From Halorientalis litorea (lineage in GTDB: Archaea; Halobacteriota; Halobacteria; Halobacteriales; Haloarculaceae), in assembly GCF_023028225.1 (NCBI RefSeq), contig NZ_CP095482.1, forward strand, positions 806,001 to 870,000: a stretch of 64,000 nucleotides of DNA. Direction: 5' to 3'. Numbering within the stretch: the first letter of the stretch is position 1; each line of letters starts with the position of its first letter. Under the pieces are notes generated by a model, which worked only from the letters and a program-made list of their open reading frames with translations, ran no database searches and was not told where the DNA came from. The translations under genes were made by a program, and so were the position numbers. Shown one piece after another: positions 17,556-27,030 of this stretch.

Positions 17556-18193
17556 CACTCGATCACCTCGCGTTTCTCCCGCGTGCGCTCGGGAATCCGC
17601 GCCTCGGCCGTGTTCTGCAAGGCGTTGAACGTCGCCTTGGCGAAGTTGACCGTGGTGCGGGTGTTCCCGCTACTGCGCGTCCAGATGTCCTCGATACCGG
17701 CGAGTTCGAGGACGTGACGGACGGTCTCCCCGCCCGCGAGCCCGAGCCCACGCGGGGCCGGGCGGAGTTCGACTTCGACGCTGCCCGCCTTGCCGGTCGT
17801 CCGCAGTGCGACGGTGTGGGCGCGCCCACAGCCACACTCCCACGACCCACAGCCACGGGAGATGTCGATGAGATTCAGCTTGCCGATGTTGATTGCCTTC
17901 TGGATGGCTCCGCCGACCTGGTCGTCGCGGCCTTCCGCGTAGCCGACGAGGCCGTCGCGGTTGCCGACGACGACGACACACCGGAACTTCACCCGGCGGC
18001 CGGAGTCGGTCATCCGCTGGACCATGTTGATGTCCAGTACCTCGTCTTCGAGGTCCGGGACCAGTTGGTCCACGATTTCCGGTTCCTTCAGCGGCAGGCC
18101 GGAGGTGAGGGCGTCCTGCATCGTGTCGATTTCACCCTCTGCAACCTTCCGACCCAGCCGCGTTCGCGGTTCCCAGCCGTCGTTCGCGCTCAT
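17555..18193 (-). CDS. rps5: Small-subunit ribosomal protein uS5
   Basis: 212 residues. It lies at the mRNA entry/decoding side of the 30S subunit. The double-stranded-RNA-binding-like N domain contains '[20 protein letters not shown]' and the C domain contains '[19 protein letters not shown]'. It also has the archaeal insertion '[13 protein letters not shown]'. It overlaps rpl18 by four bases upstream and shares one base with rpl30 downstream. Confidence 0.97.
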   Translation of the reverse strand: MSANDGWEPRTRLGRKVAEGEIDTMQDALTSGLPLKEPEIVDQLVPDLEDEVLDINMVQRMTDSGRRVKFRCVVVVGNRDGLVGYAEGRDDQVGGAIQKAINIGKLNLIDISRGCGSWECGCGRAHTVALRTTGKAGSVEVELRPAPRGLGLAGGETVRHVLELAGIEDIWTRSSGNTRTTVNFAKATFNALQNTAEARIPERTREKREVIE

Positions 18194-18747
18194 AGTTCAG
18201 CCTCCATCAGTGTCTCGCGCACCGAATCGAAGTGCGCGGGTAGGTCCGCGGCGTCGAAGTCGCCCGCGTACAGCGGCTCGTCGCGCTGCTCGGCGTACTC
18301 GGCGATGTGCTCGCCGCGCGTCCGCGACCAGTCCGCGAGTACGCTGTCGTTGTGCGGGACTTCGAGTCCGGCGTCGATTACTCCTTCCTGTACTGCGAAC
18401 ACCTTGTTGCCCGGGGTGGCGGTGTTGAGGCCGATGTCGAGGACGGCCTCCTCGAGTCCGGCCGCGAGCGCGCGTTTGCCTGCCAGCAACCCCGTGAGGT
18501 AGGCGGCGGGGAGGTTGCCCGTCGGGGCCTCCCAGCCGAACTCCTCGAGGTCGCTGGAGTGTGCGCTCGTGACCGTCTCGTCGCCTTGCGGTCCGGTAAC
18601 TATCAGCTGCGCCGTCATGTGCTGGTTGCTCTTGCGAGCGACCAGCCGGGGTTTCCCGGATTTCAGCAGGCGCAACCTCTGGTGGTAGTTCGTTCGTGCC
18701 TCGCGGCGACGCCGCATCGGCACATTGTATCGTGGTCCTGTTGCCAT
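18190..18747 (-). CDS. rpl18: Large-subunit ribosomal protein uL18
   Basis: 5S rRNA-binding protein of the central protuberance, working with uL5. 185 residues. The basic N-terminus '[19 protein letters not shown]' contacts 5S rRNA. The domain '[18 protein letters not shown]' follows, and the acidic C-terminus is typical of haloarchaeal L18. The start [10 protein letters not shown] (18747) is two bases after the rpl19e stop. It overlaps rps5 by four bases. Confidence 0.96.
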   Translation of the reverse strand: MATGPRYNVPMRRRREARTNYHQRLRLLKSGKPRLVARKSNQHMTAQLIVTGPQGDETVTSAHSSDLEEFGWEAPTGNLPAAYLTGLLAGKRALAAGLEEAVLDIGLNTATPGNKVFAVQEGVIDAGLEVPHNDSVLADWSRTRGEHIAEYAEQRDEPLYAGDFDAADLPAHFDSVRETLMEAEL

Positions 18748-18749
18748 AC

Positions 18750-19196
18750 TCAGTCACCTCCGTACTGGTTCTCGATGTACCGTTCCATGTCCGCGACGCT
18801 GTCGAACTCGCCACCGCCGGCGCGGTCGTACAGTTCGCGGTACTCCGACCGTGTCAACTCCTCGCCGCGGAGTTCACGCAGTCGGTCGCGCTGGGCACTG
18901 ATTCGGTCCGCCCAGTCTTCCTTGGGGTCTTGACGGCCGCCCGCCTTGCCCCGCCGCGACCCGGCACCCTTCTGGTGGCCGTACGAGCGTTTCTCCGCAC
19001 GCTCGCGGGCACGCCCGCGGGAGTTTCCGGTAGCGTCCTCGGCCCGGATGACGCCCTGGTCGATGAGTTCGCGGACGTCCTCGCGGGTAATCGCGTCCGC
19101 AATCTCGCCCTGTTCCTCGGGGTCGAACCAGACTTTGTTCTCCCCGACATCGAGTTCGTCCGCCGCGAGTCGCTTCTGCGCACTCAGGTCAGTCAT
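18750..19196 (-). CDS. rpl19e: Large-subunit ribosomal protein eL19
   Basis: 148-residue archaeal/eukaryotic protein not found in bacteria. It reads [20 protein letters not shown], followed by the long basic helix-linker region '[20 protein letters not shown]' that runs along 23S rRNA. The longer open frame upstream is an antisense-free shadow of rpl32e and is rejected; the ATG at 19196 overlaps the rpl32e stop by four bases. Confidence 0.96.
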   Translation of the reverse strand: MTDLSAQKRLAADELDVGENKVWFDPEEQGEIADAITREDVRELIDQGVIRAEDATGNSRGRARERAEKRSYGHQKGAGSRRGKAGGRQDPKEDWADRISAQRDRLRELRGEELTRSEYRELYDRAGGGEFDSVADMERYIENQYGGD

Positions 19197-20152
19197 TCCT
19201 CGACCTCCACTTCCTCGTAGGTGGGGTTGAGGACGCGAATGCCCGCGTCCTCCGCTTCGTCTTCGATGCGTTCGCGCTTGCGACCACCGACGCCGGAAGC
19301 GATACGGACCGCTTCCGTGTCGCCGTCGACGCCCTCGAGGTCGTCGACGTTGTGGACGCGAACCTCCTCGAAACCGCTCGGGTGCTTGCCCCGGACGGCC
19401 TTGGGGGTTCGGAACCCGGCCTCGACGGTGTCGCCTTTGCCCTTGAAGCCACGGCGTTGCTTCGAGAGGGTCCCGGTCGGGCGACGCCACGAGGTGGAGA
19501 CGCGCTTTTTCTTGTGGTGGTCCTGCCGGTTGAACTTCGGCTTGTTGACCCGCTTTCGCTGGTTCAACAGCCGAGCCTCGTTCTCGCTGAGGTCCGGCGT
19601 CTTCTCGACCAGACCACGAGGCTGGAGTTCCGTCTCCACGTCCTCGGCCTCGGCACCTTCGTCCTCAACTTCGGCCTCGGTCTCCTCGCTGACTTCGAGT
19701 CCGCCGACGTCCGCCTTGATGCGGGCGGCGAGGGCGTTCCCGACGCCGTCGACCTCCGCGATGTCGTCCTGACTCGCGCGGCGCACGTCCTCGATGGTCT
19801 CGTAGCCAGCACCTTCGAGTGCGGCCGCCTTCGAGGCTCCGACGCCGCTGATGTCCGTCAGGTCCTCGTACTCCTCGGCCTCGTCGTCGGCCGTCTCGTC
19901 GGTCCCGGTCTCGGCCTCGTCGGCCTCCTCGGCACCGTCGTCTTCGACCTCGGCCTCGGTCTCCTCGTCGACTTCGAGTCCGCCGACGTCCGCCTTGATG
20001 CGGGCGGCGAGGGCGTTCCCGATGCCGTCGACCTCCGAGAGGTCGTCCTGGTCCGCTTCGCGCAGGTCGTCGACGCTCTCGTACCCGGCGTCACGGAGGT
20101 TCGCCGCGGTCGATTCGCCGACACCCGCGACGTCTTCGAGTGATTCCGTCAT
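19193..20152 (-). CDS. rpl32e: Large-subunit ribosomal protein eL32 with two N-terminal HhH repeats
   Basis: 319 residues. The eL32 domain proper begins near residue 175 ('[20 protein letters not shown]') and includes '[20 protein letters not shown]' and '[16 protein letters not shown]'. It is preceded by two helix-hairpin-helix modules (about residues 5-55 and 98-150) joined by acidic linkers. Haloarchaeal eL32 usually carries a single such extension, giving about 240 residues; this one has two nearly identical copies. The duplication is visible in the DNA (19671-19758 and 19950-20037). It shares one base with rpl6 and overlaps rpl19e by four. Confidence 0.95.
   Translation of the reverse strand: MTESLEDVAGVGESTAANLRDAGYESVDDLREADQDDLSEVDGIGNALAARIKADVGGLEVDEETEAEVEDDGAEEADEAETGTDETADDEAEEYEDLTDISGVGASKAAALEGAGYETIEDVRRASQDDIAEVDGVGNALAARIKADVGGLEVSEETEAEVEDEGAEAEDVETELQPRGLVEKTPDLSENEARLLNQRKRVNKPKFNRQDHHKKKRVSTSWRRPTGTLSKQRRGFKGKGDTVEAGFRTPKAVRGKHPSGFEEVRVHNVDDLEGVDGDTEAVRIASGVGGRKRERIEDEAEDAGIRVLNPTYEEVEVEE
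19671..20037. repeat. Direct repeat inside rpl32e (two 88-bp copies, 279 bp apart)
   Basis: Copy 1 is 19671-19758 and copy 2 is 19950-20037. Aligned by eye they differ at three positions only. The offset of 279 bp is exactly 93 codons, so the duplication keeps frame and encodes the repeated stretch '[16 protein letters not shown]' plus its acidic linker. It marks a recent tandem duplication of the HhH module. Confidence 0.9.
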
Positions 20153-20688
20153 CAGGCACCACCTCGGTTCGGTTTCGCGGTGATGTACACGCCGTCTTGG
20201 AAGACCCGGATGTCCTTGTCCTTGACGCGCGTGAGTTGCTCGATGTCGGCGGCAGTCTGCCCCACGGCCTCGATGTCCGAGCCGCGCAGGACAATCTCCT
20301 CGCCGTCGACCTGTACCTCGGTATCCCCGTGGATGTCGGTCCGGCGGGGTGCCTTCTCGCCGAGGAAGTTCTCGATGACGACCGCACCGTCCTCAACGCG
20401 CACCGTCATCGGGAAGTGGGAGTAGAAGACTTCCATCTCGTACTCCCAGCCGTCGGTCACGCCGTGGAACATGTTCCTGACGTGGCTCTCGAAGGTGCCG
20501 ACCGTCGAGTTGGTCTTTGCGTCCGCTACCTCACTCTCGATGACGACCTGCCCGTCCTGGACAGTGACGTCGACGTCCGGATACCAGAGCCGACGCGTCA
20601 CGCTGCCGTTTGGCCCCTCGACCGTCAGGTCGAGATGGTCCATCTCGGCGGACACGTCGTCCGGTATCTCGAGTGCTACTCGTGTCAT
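20152..20688 (-). CDS. rpl6: Large-subunit ribosomal protein uL6
   Basis: 178 residues, with the two related alpha/beta domains of uL6. The N-terminal strand pattern '[20 protein letters not shown]' and the C-terminal '[32 protein letters not shown]' are diagnostic. It sits near the sarcin-ricin loop of the 50S subunit. Upstream is rps8 (two-base gap); the last base of its stop is shared with the rpl32e start. Confidence 0.97.
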   Translation of the reverse strand: MTRVALEIPDDVSAEMDHLDLTVEGPNGSVTRRLWYPDVDVTVQDGQVVIESEVADAKTNSTVGTFESHVRNMFHGVTDGWEYEMEVFYSHFPMTVRVEDGAVVIENFLGEKAPRRTDIHGDTEVQVDGEEIVLRGSDIEAVGQTAADIEQLTRVKDKDIRVFQDGVYITAKPNRGGA

Positions 20689-20690
20689 TT

Positions 20691-21083
20691 TTAGTATACG
20701 TATGCGATGACTTGGCCACCGACGCCCTCCTCGCGGGCCTCGTAGTGGCTCATGACGCCGTGGCTCGTCGTCACGACGAGGGTCCCGTAGTCACGAGCGG
20801 GGAGGAATCGCTTCTCCCACTTCTCGAACTCGTCCGCACCCGCCGCGTAGCGGGGCTTGACGGGGCCACATTCGTTGATGGCGCCTTTCAGTTCGACCTC
20901 GAACTCACCGGCTTTGCCGTCGTCGACGAAACTGAAGCCGTCGATGTACCCGCGGTCGTAGAAGACTTCGAGTACGCTGCCGATTTCGTTCGAGGCGGGC
21001 GATATCGTCTGTTCGAGATGGCCGACGCTCTCGGCGTTGTTCAACCCCGAGAGCGCGTTGGCGAGTGGGTCAGTTCCAGTCAT
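20691..21083 (-). CDS. rps8: Small-subunit ribosomal protein uS8
   Basis: 130 residues. It binds 16S rRNA helix 21 early in 30S assembly, and in bacteria S8 also represses its own operon. It starts [19 protein letters not shown] and ends with the archaeal motif '[29 protein letters not shown]'. The start at 21083 overlaps the rps14 stop by four bases; upstream in-frame codons lie inside rps14 and are rejected. Confidence 0.97.
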   Translation of the reverse strand: MTGTDPLANALSGLNNAESVGHLEQTISPASNEIGSVLEVFYDRGYIDGFSFVDDGKAGEFEVELKGAINECGPVKPRYAAGADEFEKWEKRFLPARDYGTLVVTTSHGVMSHYEAREEGVGGQVIAYVY

Positions 21084-21289
21084 GAGTACTTCTTGAACCC
21101 CATACCGCGTGCGATTTCGCGGAAGCACTGTCGACACAGCCAGATATCGTACTTGCCGACGAGACCCTGCTCGCGGCCACAGCGCTGACACGCGCGGAGT
21201 TGCTCGGTCCGCTTTGCGGTCTGTTCACCGGTCGGGTCGCGTTCGGCCTCCGTCTCGGCCTCGGGGTCTTCCGTTTCGCTTTCGCTCAT
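21080..21289 (-). CDS. rps14: Small-subunit ribosomal protein uS14, zinc type
   Basis: 69 residues. The C-terminal half is the zinc-binding S14 core '[20 protein letters not shown]' with C-x2-C pairs, ending in GFKKYS. The first 25 residues form an acidic, Glu/Thr-rich extension that is not part of the core; archaeal S14 elsewhere is about 50 residues, so this is a haloarchaeal adornment. An internal start would give the usual length, but the ATG at 21289 overlaps the rpl5 stop by four bases, the pattern used throughout this operon. Confidence 0.95.
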   Translation of the reverse strand: MSESETEDPEAETEAERDPTGEQTAKRTEQLRACQRCGREQGLVGKYDIWLCRQCFREIARGMGFKKYS

Positions 21290-21819
21290 TCGTTCACCTC
21301 CACGTCGAAGGTCGACTCGACGAACGGGACTGCGTCGTCGGGGTCGAGTCGGTGGTTCGTCGGAATCGAGCGCGACGCCTTGTCGCGCTTGCGGACGCGG
21401 TAGCCCGGGCGGACGAGGTTGACCGTCACGTCCAGCCCGTAGATTCCGATGGTCGGGTCGTACTCCTGACTCGGGAACTCGGTGTGTTCCTCGACGCCGA
21501 AGCTGAAGTTGCCCGTGTCGTCGAACTGCGAGGCCGAGAGGTCGGCCAGCGGCAGTGCCGTCTCGAGGAACTCCTCGGCGGCGTCGTCACGGAGCGTGAC
21601 CTTCGTCCCGATGGGGTCGCCCTGCCGGATGTTGAACTCGCCGACCGTCTCCTTGGCGGTGGTGCGAACCGGCTGCTGGCCCGTAATCTCCGTGAGGATG
21701 TCTTCGGCGTTGGCGAGTTCGCGGCCACCCTGGCCGATACCCATGTGGACGACGACCTTCTCGATGCGCGGTTCGCGCATCTCGTGGAAGTCGGCCCCGG
21801 AGTCGGAGTCCGAACTCAT
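21286..21819 (-). CDS. rpl5: Large-subunit ribosomal protein uL5
   Basis: 177 residues. Contacts 5S rRNA and the P-site tRNA. Recognised by '[20 protein letters not shown]', '[20 protein letters not shown]' and '[20 protein letters not shown]'. It has a short acidic N-terminus and four-base overlaps with rps4e upstream and rps14 downstream. Confidence 0.97.
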   Translation of the reverse strand: MSSDSDSGADFHEMREPRIEKVVVHMGIGQGGRELANAEDILTEITGQQPVRTTAKETVGEFNIRQGDPIGTKVTLRDDAAEEFLETALPLADLSASQFDDTGNFSFGVEEHTEFPSQEYDPTIGIYGLDVTVNLVRPGYRVRKRDKASRSIPTNHRLDPDDAVPFVESTFDVEVNE

Positions 21820-22610
21820 TCGTCATCACCACCGTCAGACTCCGTCTGACGAGACTCGGACTCCGTGTCGGAGTCCTCGCCCGTGAAGTTCTCGTCGATG
21901 ACCACGACGTACTCCGCGACAGTCTCGAAGCCACCGGCGGCTTCGCCGCCTTCCGAGTCTGAAGCCTCGCTATCCCCGTCGTCCTGTTCGACGATGACGT
22001 TGTTGGCCGAACTGCCCGGCGTGACCTGAATCTCATCGATGGTGCCGATTTCGCCGGCGTGAGCACCGTCGACGGCCGTCACGAGCGCGCCTTCCTCGTA
22101 GGGGAAGTGGGCGACGATTTCCTCGCCGTCGTTGGAGACGACGATGGAGTCGCTGCCGTTGTACTCGGTGTCCTCCTCGACGAGGAGCGTCTCGCCGTCG
22201 TGGAGCGTCAACTGCACGTCACCGCCGCCGACGTGTTGCTTGTTGACGATTTTGCCGAGCTTCGAACCGGCGGATTCCTCGTCGATGGGGGTCAGCGCCA
22301 GCCGACCACCCTCGCCGGGGAACACGCGGTAGTACTCTTCGCGCTCGGTGAAAGCCATGATGTCGAACATGCCCACCGGGCGTTCCTCGTCGGACACCGC
22401 CGTCCCGTTGATGAGGACGTTGTCCTGGTTGAGGGCGTAGCGAGCCTCCTTGCGGTTGTCCACGTAGCCCAGCACGTCCCGCAGGACGATGAGCAGGGGA
22501 ACCCCTGCTTCGCCGTGCGGTCCGGCATCGGCCTTGACCGTGAACGTCTCTGTCTTGCGCTCGACGGGCCACGAGTTGGGCACCGACAGTCGCTTCTGGT
22601 GTTTCGTCAT
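21816..22610 (-). CDS. rps4e: Small-subunit ribosomal protein eS4
   Basis: 264 residues, an archaeal/eukaryotic protein. It has an S4-like RNA-binding region near residues 40-100 and a C-terminal KOW motif ('[20 protein letters not shown]'). It is somewhat longer than usual because of a Ser/Asp/Glu-rich insert ('[18 protein letters not shown]') within the C-terminal region and an acidic tail. It overlaps rpl24 and rpl5 by four bases each. Confidence 0.96.
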   Translation of the reverse strand: MTKHQKRLSVPNSWPVERKTETFTVKADAGPHGEAGVPLLIVLRDVLGYVDNRKEARYALNQDNVLINGTAVSDEERPVGMFDIMAFTEREEYYRVFPGEGGRLALTPIDEESAGSKLGKIVNKQHVGGGDVQLTLHDGETLLVEEDTEYNGSDSIVVSNDGEEIVAHFPYEEGALVTAVDGAHAGEIGTIDEIQVTPGSSANNVIVEQDDGDSEASDSEGGEAAGGFETVAEYVVVIDENFTGEDSDTESESRQTESDGGDDE

Positions 22611-22969
22611 GCGCTATCGTCCTCCGATTCGAGTCGCTGTTCGCGCTTCTCGTCGCTCAGGTCGAGGCTCGTCACGCGGAGGTTGCTGGCGTCCAGCGGC
22701 CGGGGGACTTCCTCCCCGTCGGCCGTCTCCTGCGTGACGTCCTCGACGTGCACGACGCTGTCTTTGAGGTCGACTGCGACCACGTCGTTCTCCTCCCCGG
22801 CGTAGTCGCCGCGGAGGACTTCGACCGTGTCGCCCTCGTTGACGCGCACGTTGCGCTGGCCGTACTCCTCTCGGAGGTCCTCGGCCAGCGTCGCGCGCAC
22901 CTGTGAGTGACGCTCGTGCAGCGGCGCGCGTTCGGTCTGCGTTCGCTGTTTGGATGGTTGTCCTGTCAT
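22607..22969 (-). CDS. rpl24: Large-subunit ribosomal protein uL24
   Basis: 120 residues. Assembly initiator of the 50S subunit near the exit tunnel. The KOW motif is visible ('[20 protein letters not shown]'), preceded by the basic N-terminus '[20 protein letters not shown]'. It overlaps rpl14 upstream and rps4e downstream by four bases. Confidence 0.97.
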   Translation of the reverse strand: MTGQPSKQRTQTERAPLHERHSQVRATLAEDLREEYGQRNVRVNEGDTVEVLRGDYAGEENDVVAVDLKDSVVHVEDVTQETADGEEVPRPLDASNLRVTSLDLSDEKREQRLESEDDSA

Positions 22970-23364
22970 ACTATCATCGTCGCCGTGCTGGCGACAGCTC
23001 CGAACCGTTCCGCGACTTCCCGTGCGATGGGTCCTTTGAGTTCGGTACCGCGGGGTTCCTCGTTCTCGTCGATGATGACCGCCGCGTTGTCCTCGAACTT
23101 CAGGCGGGTGCCGTCGGGTCGTCGGATGGGCTTGCGCTGGCGGACGACGACCGCCTCCAGCACCTGCCGCCGCATCTCCGGCGTCCCCTTAGTGACGGAA
23201 ACCGTTATCTTGTCACCGAGTCCGCCCTTCGGGTGGCGGTTGTGCGTCCCGGAGTAGCCCGAGATGCTGATGACCCTGAGTTCGCGTGCGCCCGTGTTGT
23301 CGGCACACGTGACGAGCGAGCCTTTCTCCAAGCCCTGCGTAACGTCCGCACCGAGGGCCTCCAT
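22966..23364 (-). CDS. rpl14: Large-subunit ribosomal protein uL14
   Basis: 132 residues. Subunit-interface protein recognised by '[20 protein letters not shown]' and '[20 protein letters not shown]'. The ATG at 23364 shares one base with the rps17 stop (TGATG), so I prefer it to the GTG one codon upstream (23367). It overlaps rpl24 by four bases. Confidence 0.97.
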   Translation of the reverse strand: MEALGADVTQGLEKGSLVTCADNTGARELRVISISGYSGTHNRHPKGGLGDKITVSVTKGTPEMRRQVLEAVVVRQRKPIRRPDGTRLKFEDNAAVIIDENEEPRGTELKGPIAREVAERFGAVASTATMIV

Positions 23365-23729
23365 CACTCGTCACCTCCGAGGTCCGCGGCCGCCACTTCG
23401 GTGGGGTCCGCCTCTGCCACGCGTTCCACGACGACGTGGCTTTTGGTCTTCGAGAGCGGTCGTGTCTCTGCGATACGGACCGTGTCGCCGACCTGCAAGT
23501 CCATGCACGGCGCGGCGTGAGCCGACACGCGCGACCGCCGTTTCATGAACCGGTCGTACTTGGGTACCTTCACGTCGTACTCGCGTTCGACGACTACGGT
23601 CTTGTCCATGTCTGTGGAGGCGACTTCACCTTCGAGCGTCTGCCCACGCACGCCGAGCGTGCCGTGGAACGGGCAGTTCTCGTCGGAGCAAGTCTCCTCC
23701 GGTTCTTCTACGTTGAGTCCTAGCGCCAT
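23364..23729 (-). CDS. rps17: Small-subunit ribosomal protein uS17
   Basis: 121 residues. An OB-fold primary 16S rRNA binder. It has '[20 protein letters not shown]' and the later '[20 protein letters not shown]'. The archaeal N-terminal extension contains '[10 protein letters not shown]'. The start at 23729 lies inside the end of rnp1, with a ten-base overlap. Confidence 0.96.
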   Translation of the reverse strand: MALGLNVEEPEETCSDENCPFHGTLGVRGQTLEGEVASTDMDKTVVVEREYDVKVPKYDRFMKRRSRVSAHAAPCMDLQVGDTVRIAETRPLSKTKSHVVVERVAEADPTEVAAADLGGDE

Positions 23730-24010
23730 TTCGAATCACCTGTTCGTTCCGTTCGTCTGGCCGGGCGTTCGACGAGTACGTCGCCCTCGACGGTGACCGT
23801 CTCACCGGTCGGGAGCGAGAACTCGAACGTCGCGTCGGCTTTCGGAACCTTCCTGACCCGCCCGCTGTCGCTCTCGATGGAGAGCGTCCGCGTCGTCTCG
23901 GCCACGACGTCGCCGTCGATACCGACGAGGTCGGGGTTGGACGCGGCGGCCACCCGCACGGGGAGGCCGATGAGTTCGTGTCGTGTCAGCGTCGCGGGTG
24001 TCAGTGCCAT
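23720..24010 (-). CDS. rnp1: Ribonuclease P protein component 1 (Rpp29/Pop4 family)
   Basis: 96-residue protein subunit of archaeal RNase P, which trims the 5' leaders of tRNA. It has the Sm-like barrel pattern '[38 protein letters not shown]', of which the stretch [12 protein letters not shown] is diagnostic. The start [10 protein letters not shown] (24010) is chosen, since upstream codons lie in the rpl29 region. Its placement between L29 and S17 is the conserved archaeal order and couples tRNA processing to ribosome synthesis. Confidence 0.94.
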   Translation of the reverse strand: MALTPATLTRHELIGLPVRVAAASNPDLVGIDGDVVAETTRTLSIESDSGRVRKVPKADATFEFSLPTGETVTVEGDVLVERPARRTERTGDSKWR

Positions 24011-24014
24011 TGTG

Positions 24015-24221
24015 TTACTCCAAATCGCCTTCTTCCCGCTGAATCGTCTTGATTCGCGCAATCGCCTTGCGAATCTCCTTGATGCGCCCCGGGTCTTCCG
24101 GCGCGCCCCCCGCGGCCTGCACGGCCTGGGAGTTCAGCAGTTCCGTCTCGAGGTCGTCCAGTTCCGCCTTCCGTTCGGCAGGCGTCATGTCACGGATTTC
24201 GCCTGGGTGGAGGATGGTCAT
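24015..24221 (-). CDS. rpl29: Large-subunit ribosomal protein uL29
   Basis: 68 residues: a two-helix protein at the polypeptide exit, near the SRP docking site with uL23. It reads [20 protein letters not shown], then a second helix ending '[19 protein letters not shown]'. It overlaps rps3 by four bases and precedes rnp1 by four. Confidence 0.96.
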   Translation of the reverse strand: MTILHPGEIRDMTPAERKAELDDLETELLNSQAVQAAGGAPEDPGRIKEIRKAIARIKTIQREEGDLE

Positions 24222-25144
24222 TCGTCGTCACCCTCCTCGGCGTCTTCCATCTCGTCCATCAGTTCCTCCGCTTCCTCGGCGGCCTCCTCGTCGACTTCCT
24301 CCTCGATTGCTTCGTCGAGGTCGTCGATGTCGACGTCGTCGGGTTCCTCCTCCGGCACCTCGACGTCGTCCTCGACGACCTCTTCGACGACTTCTTCGTC
24401 GACGGCGGCGTCGCCTTCGGGTTCGGCGGCTTCCGCGGCCGCGTCGTCGGCCTCGGCGGCCGCGTCCTCGCCCTCGCCCTCGGGTTCACCTTCGAGGAGG
24501 TCCTCGACGCTCTCGTCGTCCACGTCGGCGACGTAGTCCTCGACGTCCGCGTCCTCGTAGATGCGGAAGTCGTCGGGGAGCTGGGCGTTCGGCGGGATGA
24601 TTTTGACCTGCACCCCGATGGTGCCGAGCTTCATCACCGCGACGCCCTGCCCGGAGTCGACGATTTCCTCGGCGGGTTCGCCGTTGTGCTTGATGTACCC
24701 GCGGTTGAACTTCTCGACGCGCGAGCGGGCACCGGTGACCTTCCCGGAGAGGATGATTTCGGCCCCGAGCGCGCCGGATTCCATGATGCGGTCGATGGTG
24801 GTGTGACCGGCCTTCCGGAAGTACCAGCCGCGTTCGAGGGCGTTCGCCAGTCGGTCCGCGACGATACGGGCGTTCAGGTCCGGTTCCTCGACTTCCTGCA
24901 CGTCGATTTGCGGGTCTTCGAGGTTGAACCGGTCTTCCAGTTCCGTCGTGACCTTCCGGATGTTCTTCCCGCCCTTGCCGATGACCATCCCGGGCTTCTC
25001 GGCCTTGAGGACGATTTGGGTCCCCATCGGCGTCTTGGCGACTTCCATGCCGCCGTAGCCCGCGCGGCCGAGTTCGTCCGCGAAGAACTCGTCTATCTGG
25101 GTCCGCTGGAGGCCGTCCTCGATGAACTGGTGTTCGTCAGCCAT
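24218..25144 (-). CDS. rps3: Small-subunit ribosomal protein uS3 with long acidic tail
   Basis: 308 residues. The KH domain is seen at '[20 protein letters not shown]' near residue 55, and the S3 C-domain follows with '[20 protein letters not shown]' and '[20 protein letters not shown]'. From about residue 200 to the end the sequence is almost entirely Asp, Glu, Ala and Val, a tail of about 100 residues. Such tails occur in haloarchaeal S3 but are absent from other archaea. It shares one base with rpl22 and overlaps rpl29 by four. Confidence 0.96.
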   Translation of the reverse strand: MADEHQFIEDGLQRTQIDEFFADELGRAGYGGMEVAKTPMGTQIVLKAEKPGMVIGKGGKNIRKVTTELEDRFNLEDPQIDVQEVEEPDLNARIVADRLANALERGWYFRKAGHTTIDRIMESGALGAEIILSGKVTGARSRVEKFNRGYIKHNGEPAEEIVDSGQGVAVMKLGTIGVQVKIIPPNAQLPDDFRIYEDADVEDYVADVDDESVEDLLEGEPEGEGEDAAAEADDAAAEAAEPEGDAAVDEEVVEEVVEDDVEVPEEEPDDVDIDDLDEAIEEEVDEEAAEEAEELMDEMEDAEEGDDE

Positions 25145-25617
25145 CAGGCATCACCCTCCGCGTCCGGGTCCTGCAAGACGAGTTCGACGTCCACTTCCGG
25201 CGTGTTCCACTCGGTCGCACGCCCCATCGCGCGGGGTTTGCGACCCTGTGACTCGCCGACTTTGTGGGCGGCGACGTGGAGAATCTCCATGTTCTCGCCG
25301 TCGTAGCCCTGGTGGTCGGCGTTGCCGATTGCGTTCTCGAGCAGGTCGATGAACGCCTCGCTGGCTTTCTCCGGGAAGCGGCCCGCGTCCCAGCCGTCGA
25401 TGTCGTTGCGGTGACCGACGCCGGAGTTGTGCTGGCGGAAGGGGACGGAGCGGTCGCCGTCCACGACCGCTTCGAGGTACGACACCGCGTCGCTCGCGGT
25501 CATGCCCTTTATTTCCCGGGCGATGGCTTTGCTGTGCTTGTGGCTCATCTGCCGGTCCCGAAGCATCGCTTTCGCGGTGGTGTCCGGGTCCGTGTCGATG
25601 GAGTAGCTGATTCCCAT
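25144..25617 (-). CDS. rpl22: Large-subunit ribosomal protein uL22
   Basis: 157 residues. Lines the exit tunnel through its long beta hairpin. Diagnostic stretches are 'AMLRDRQMSHKHSKAIAREI', 'GMTASDAVSYLEAVVDGDRS' and the hairpin 'GESQGRKPRAMGRATEWNTP'. It lies three bases after rps19 and shares one base with rps3. Confidence 0.97.
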   Translation of the reverse strand: MGISYSIDTDPDTTAKAMLRDRQMSHKHSKAIAREIKGMTASDAVSYLEAVVDGDRSVPFRQHNSGVGHRNDIDGWDAGRFPEKASEAFIDLLENAIGNADHQGYDGENMEILHVAAHKVGESQGRKPRAMGRATEWNTPEVDVELVLQDPDAEGDA

Positions 25618-25620
25618 GGT

Positions 25621-26043
25621 TTACTTGAGTGGCACGAACTTGGAGGAGCGTGTCGCCCCGATACCGGCCTGTCCGTGCTCGACGTCCGACCGGGTGAGCT
25701 GGAACTCGCCGAGATAGTGACCGAGCATCTCGGGTTCCACTTGGACACGCTCGAAGCTCTGCCCGTTGTGGACGGCGAAGGTGATGCCGACGAACTCCGG
25801 CAGCACCGGCATGTCGCGCAGGTGCGTTCGGATTGGGTCGTTGGCCGTCTCCTCCTCGCCAGCCTCGCGGGCTTCTTCGAGCAGTTTCTGCTTCTCGACG
25901 GACAGGCCGCGCGTGATACTTCGCCGCTGGCGTGCGGGGAGCAGTTCCGCGACTTCCTCGAGGTCCATCTCCTGCAACTCGTCTAGCGTGTGGCCGCGAT
26001 AGGAGAACTCTCCCTCGTGACCGATTTGATACTCAGAACTCAT
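25621..26043 (-). CDS. rps19: Small-subunit ribosomal protein uS19
   Basis: 140 residues, a 30S head protein. The conserved core '[20 protein letters not shown]' and '[19 protein letters not shown]' is present. The archaeal N-terminus (about 60 residues, including '[20 protein letters not shown]') is longer than in bacteria. It overlaps rpl2 by four bases. Confidence 0.97.
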   Translation of the reverse strand: MSSEYQIGHEGEFSYRGHTLDELQEMDLEEVAELLPARQRRSITRGLSVEKQKLLEEAREAGEEETANDPIRTHLRDMPVLPEFVGITFAVHNGQSFERVQVEPEMLGHYLGEFQLTRSDVEHGQAGIGATRSSKFVPLK

Positions 26044-26774
26044 TGGCTGTCACCGCCCTTGCCGCCACGACCGGTCTTGCGCGAGGAGATGTCCCCGACC
26101 TTCCGGCCCGGCGGTGCGTTCCGCGAGACGGACTTGGGCCGACCGGGGTGCTGGCGTCCGCCACCACCGAACGGGTGGTCGACGGCGTTCATCGCCACAC
26201 CGCGCACGTTCGGCCACTTCGTCCCGCGTGCCTTCATCTTGTGATGCTTGTTGCCGGCCTTGACCATCGGCTTCTCCGTCCGGCCGCCACCGGCGACGAC
26301 GCCGATGGTCGCCCGACAGTCCGGGTCGAGGCGTTTGACTTCACCGCTGGGCAACTGCACGACCGCGACCGAGCGGTCGTGGCTCATCAACTGTGCCGAG
26401 ACACCCGACGCGCGGGCGAACCGCCCACCGTCGCCGGGGTTGGCCTCGACGTTACAGACCGGGACGCCTTCCGGGATTTCCGCGAGCGGAAGCGTGTTCC
26501 CGGCCTCGATGGACGCCGAGATGCCGACCTGAATCTGCTCGCCGATGCCCACGCCCTCGGGCGCGAGGACGAGTCGCTGGTCGCCGTCCTCGAACTCGAC
26601 GGCCGCGACCGGCGCGCTCCGGGCGGGGTCGTGTTCGATGTCGACGACCGTGCCCGAGACCACGTCGGCGTCTTCGACTGTCCGGTGCGAGAGGTCCGCC
26701 TTGTAGCGGTGCGACGGGGCCCGGAACGTCGGGCCACCGCGTCCGCGTCGTTGTCCCTGAATTCGTCGTCCCAT
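26040..26774 (-). CDS. rpl2: Large-subunit ribosomal protein uL2
   Basis: 244 residues, close to the peptidyl-transferase centre and needed for subunit joining. The signature '[19 protein letters not shown]' holds the conserved histidine in the loop reaching toward the active site, and the basic ends ([12 protein letters not shown] and [12 protein letters not shown]) bind rRNA. The start [10 protein letters not shown] is one base after rpl23. It overlaps rps19 by four bases. Confidence 0.97.
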   Translation of the reverse strand: MGRRIQGQRRGRGGPTFRAPSHRYKADLSHRTVEDADVVSGTVVDIEHDPARSAPVAAVEFEDGDQRLVLAPEGVGIGEQIQVGISASIEAGNTLPLAEIPEGVPVCNVEANPGDGGRFARASGVSAQLMSHDRSVAVVQLPSGEVKRLDPDCRATIGVVAGGGRTEKPMVKAGNKHHKMKARGTKWPNVRGVAMNAVDHPFGGGGRQHPGRPKSVSRNAPPGRKVGDISSRKTGRGGKGGDSQ

Positions 26775-26775
26775 C

Positions 26776-27030
26776 TCAGAACACCCCGATTCGGGAGGCG
26801 ACTTCCTCGGCGTCGTCCTCCTCCGAGAGTTGCACCGTCGCTTTCTTCGTGCCCTTCATCGTGACCATCGTGTTCACGTCGACGATGCCCACGTCGAACT
26901 GCGCCTCTATCGCGTCGGCGATGTCCGCCTTGTTCGCGTCGGCGTCGACGATGAACTCCAGTTTGTTCTGGAAGTCCATCTTGTCCATCGCCTTCTCGGT
27001 GACGTGTGGGTGGTGGAGGACCGAACTCAT
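26776..27030 (-). CDS. rpl23: Large-subunit ribosomal protein uL23
   Basis: 84 residues at the tunnel exit, docking site for SRP. It begins MSSVLHHPHVTEKAMDKMDF and has the core 'KLEFIVDADANKADIADAIE'. The archaeal form is shorter than bacterial L23 because the tunnel loop is missing, as expected. The start at 27030 overlaps the rpl4 stop by four bases; the much longer upstream frame is a shadow. Confidence 0.97.
   Translation of the reverse strand: MSSVLHHPHVTEKAMDKMDFQNKLEFIVDADANKADIADAIEAQFDVGIVDVNTMVTMKGTKKATVQLSEEDDAEEVASRIGVF

Noticed and set aside
24218-24530. Acidic tail of uS3 as a separate gene or frameshift
   Set aside because: The frame is continuous, the tail ends in an overlap with rpl29 of the operon's usual type, and acidic S3 tails are known in haloarchaea.
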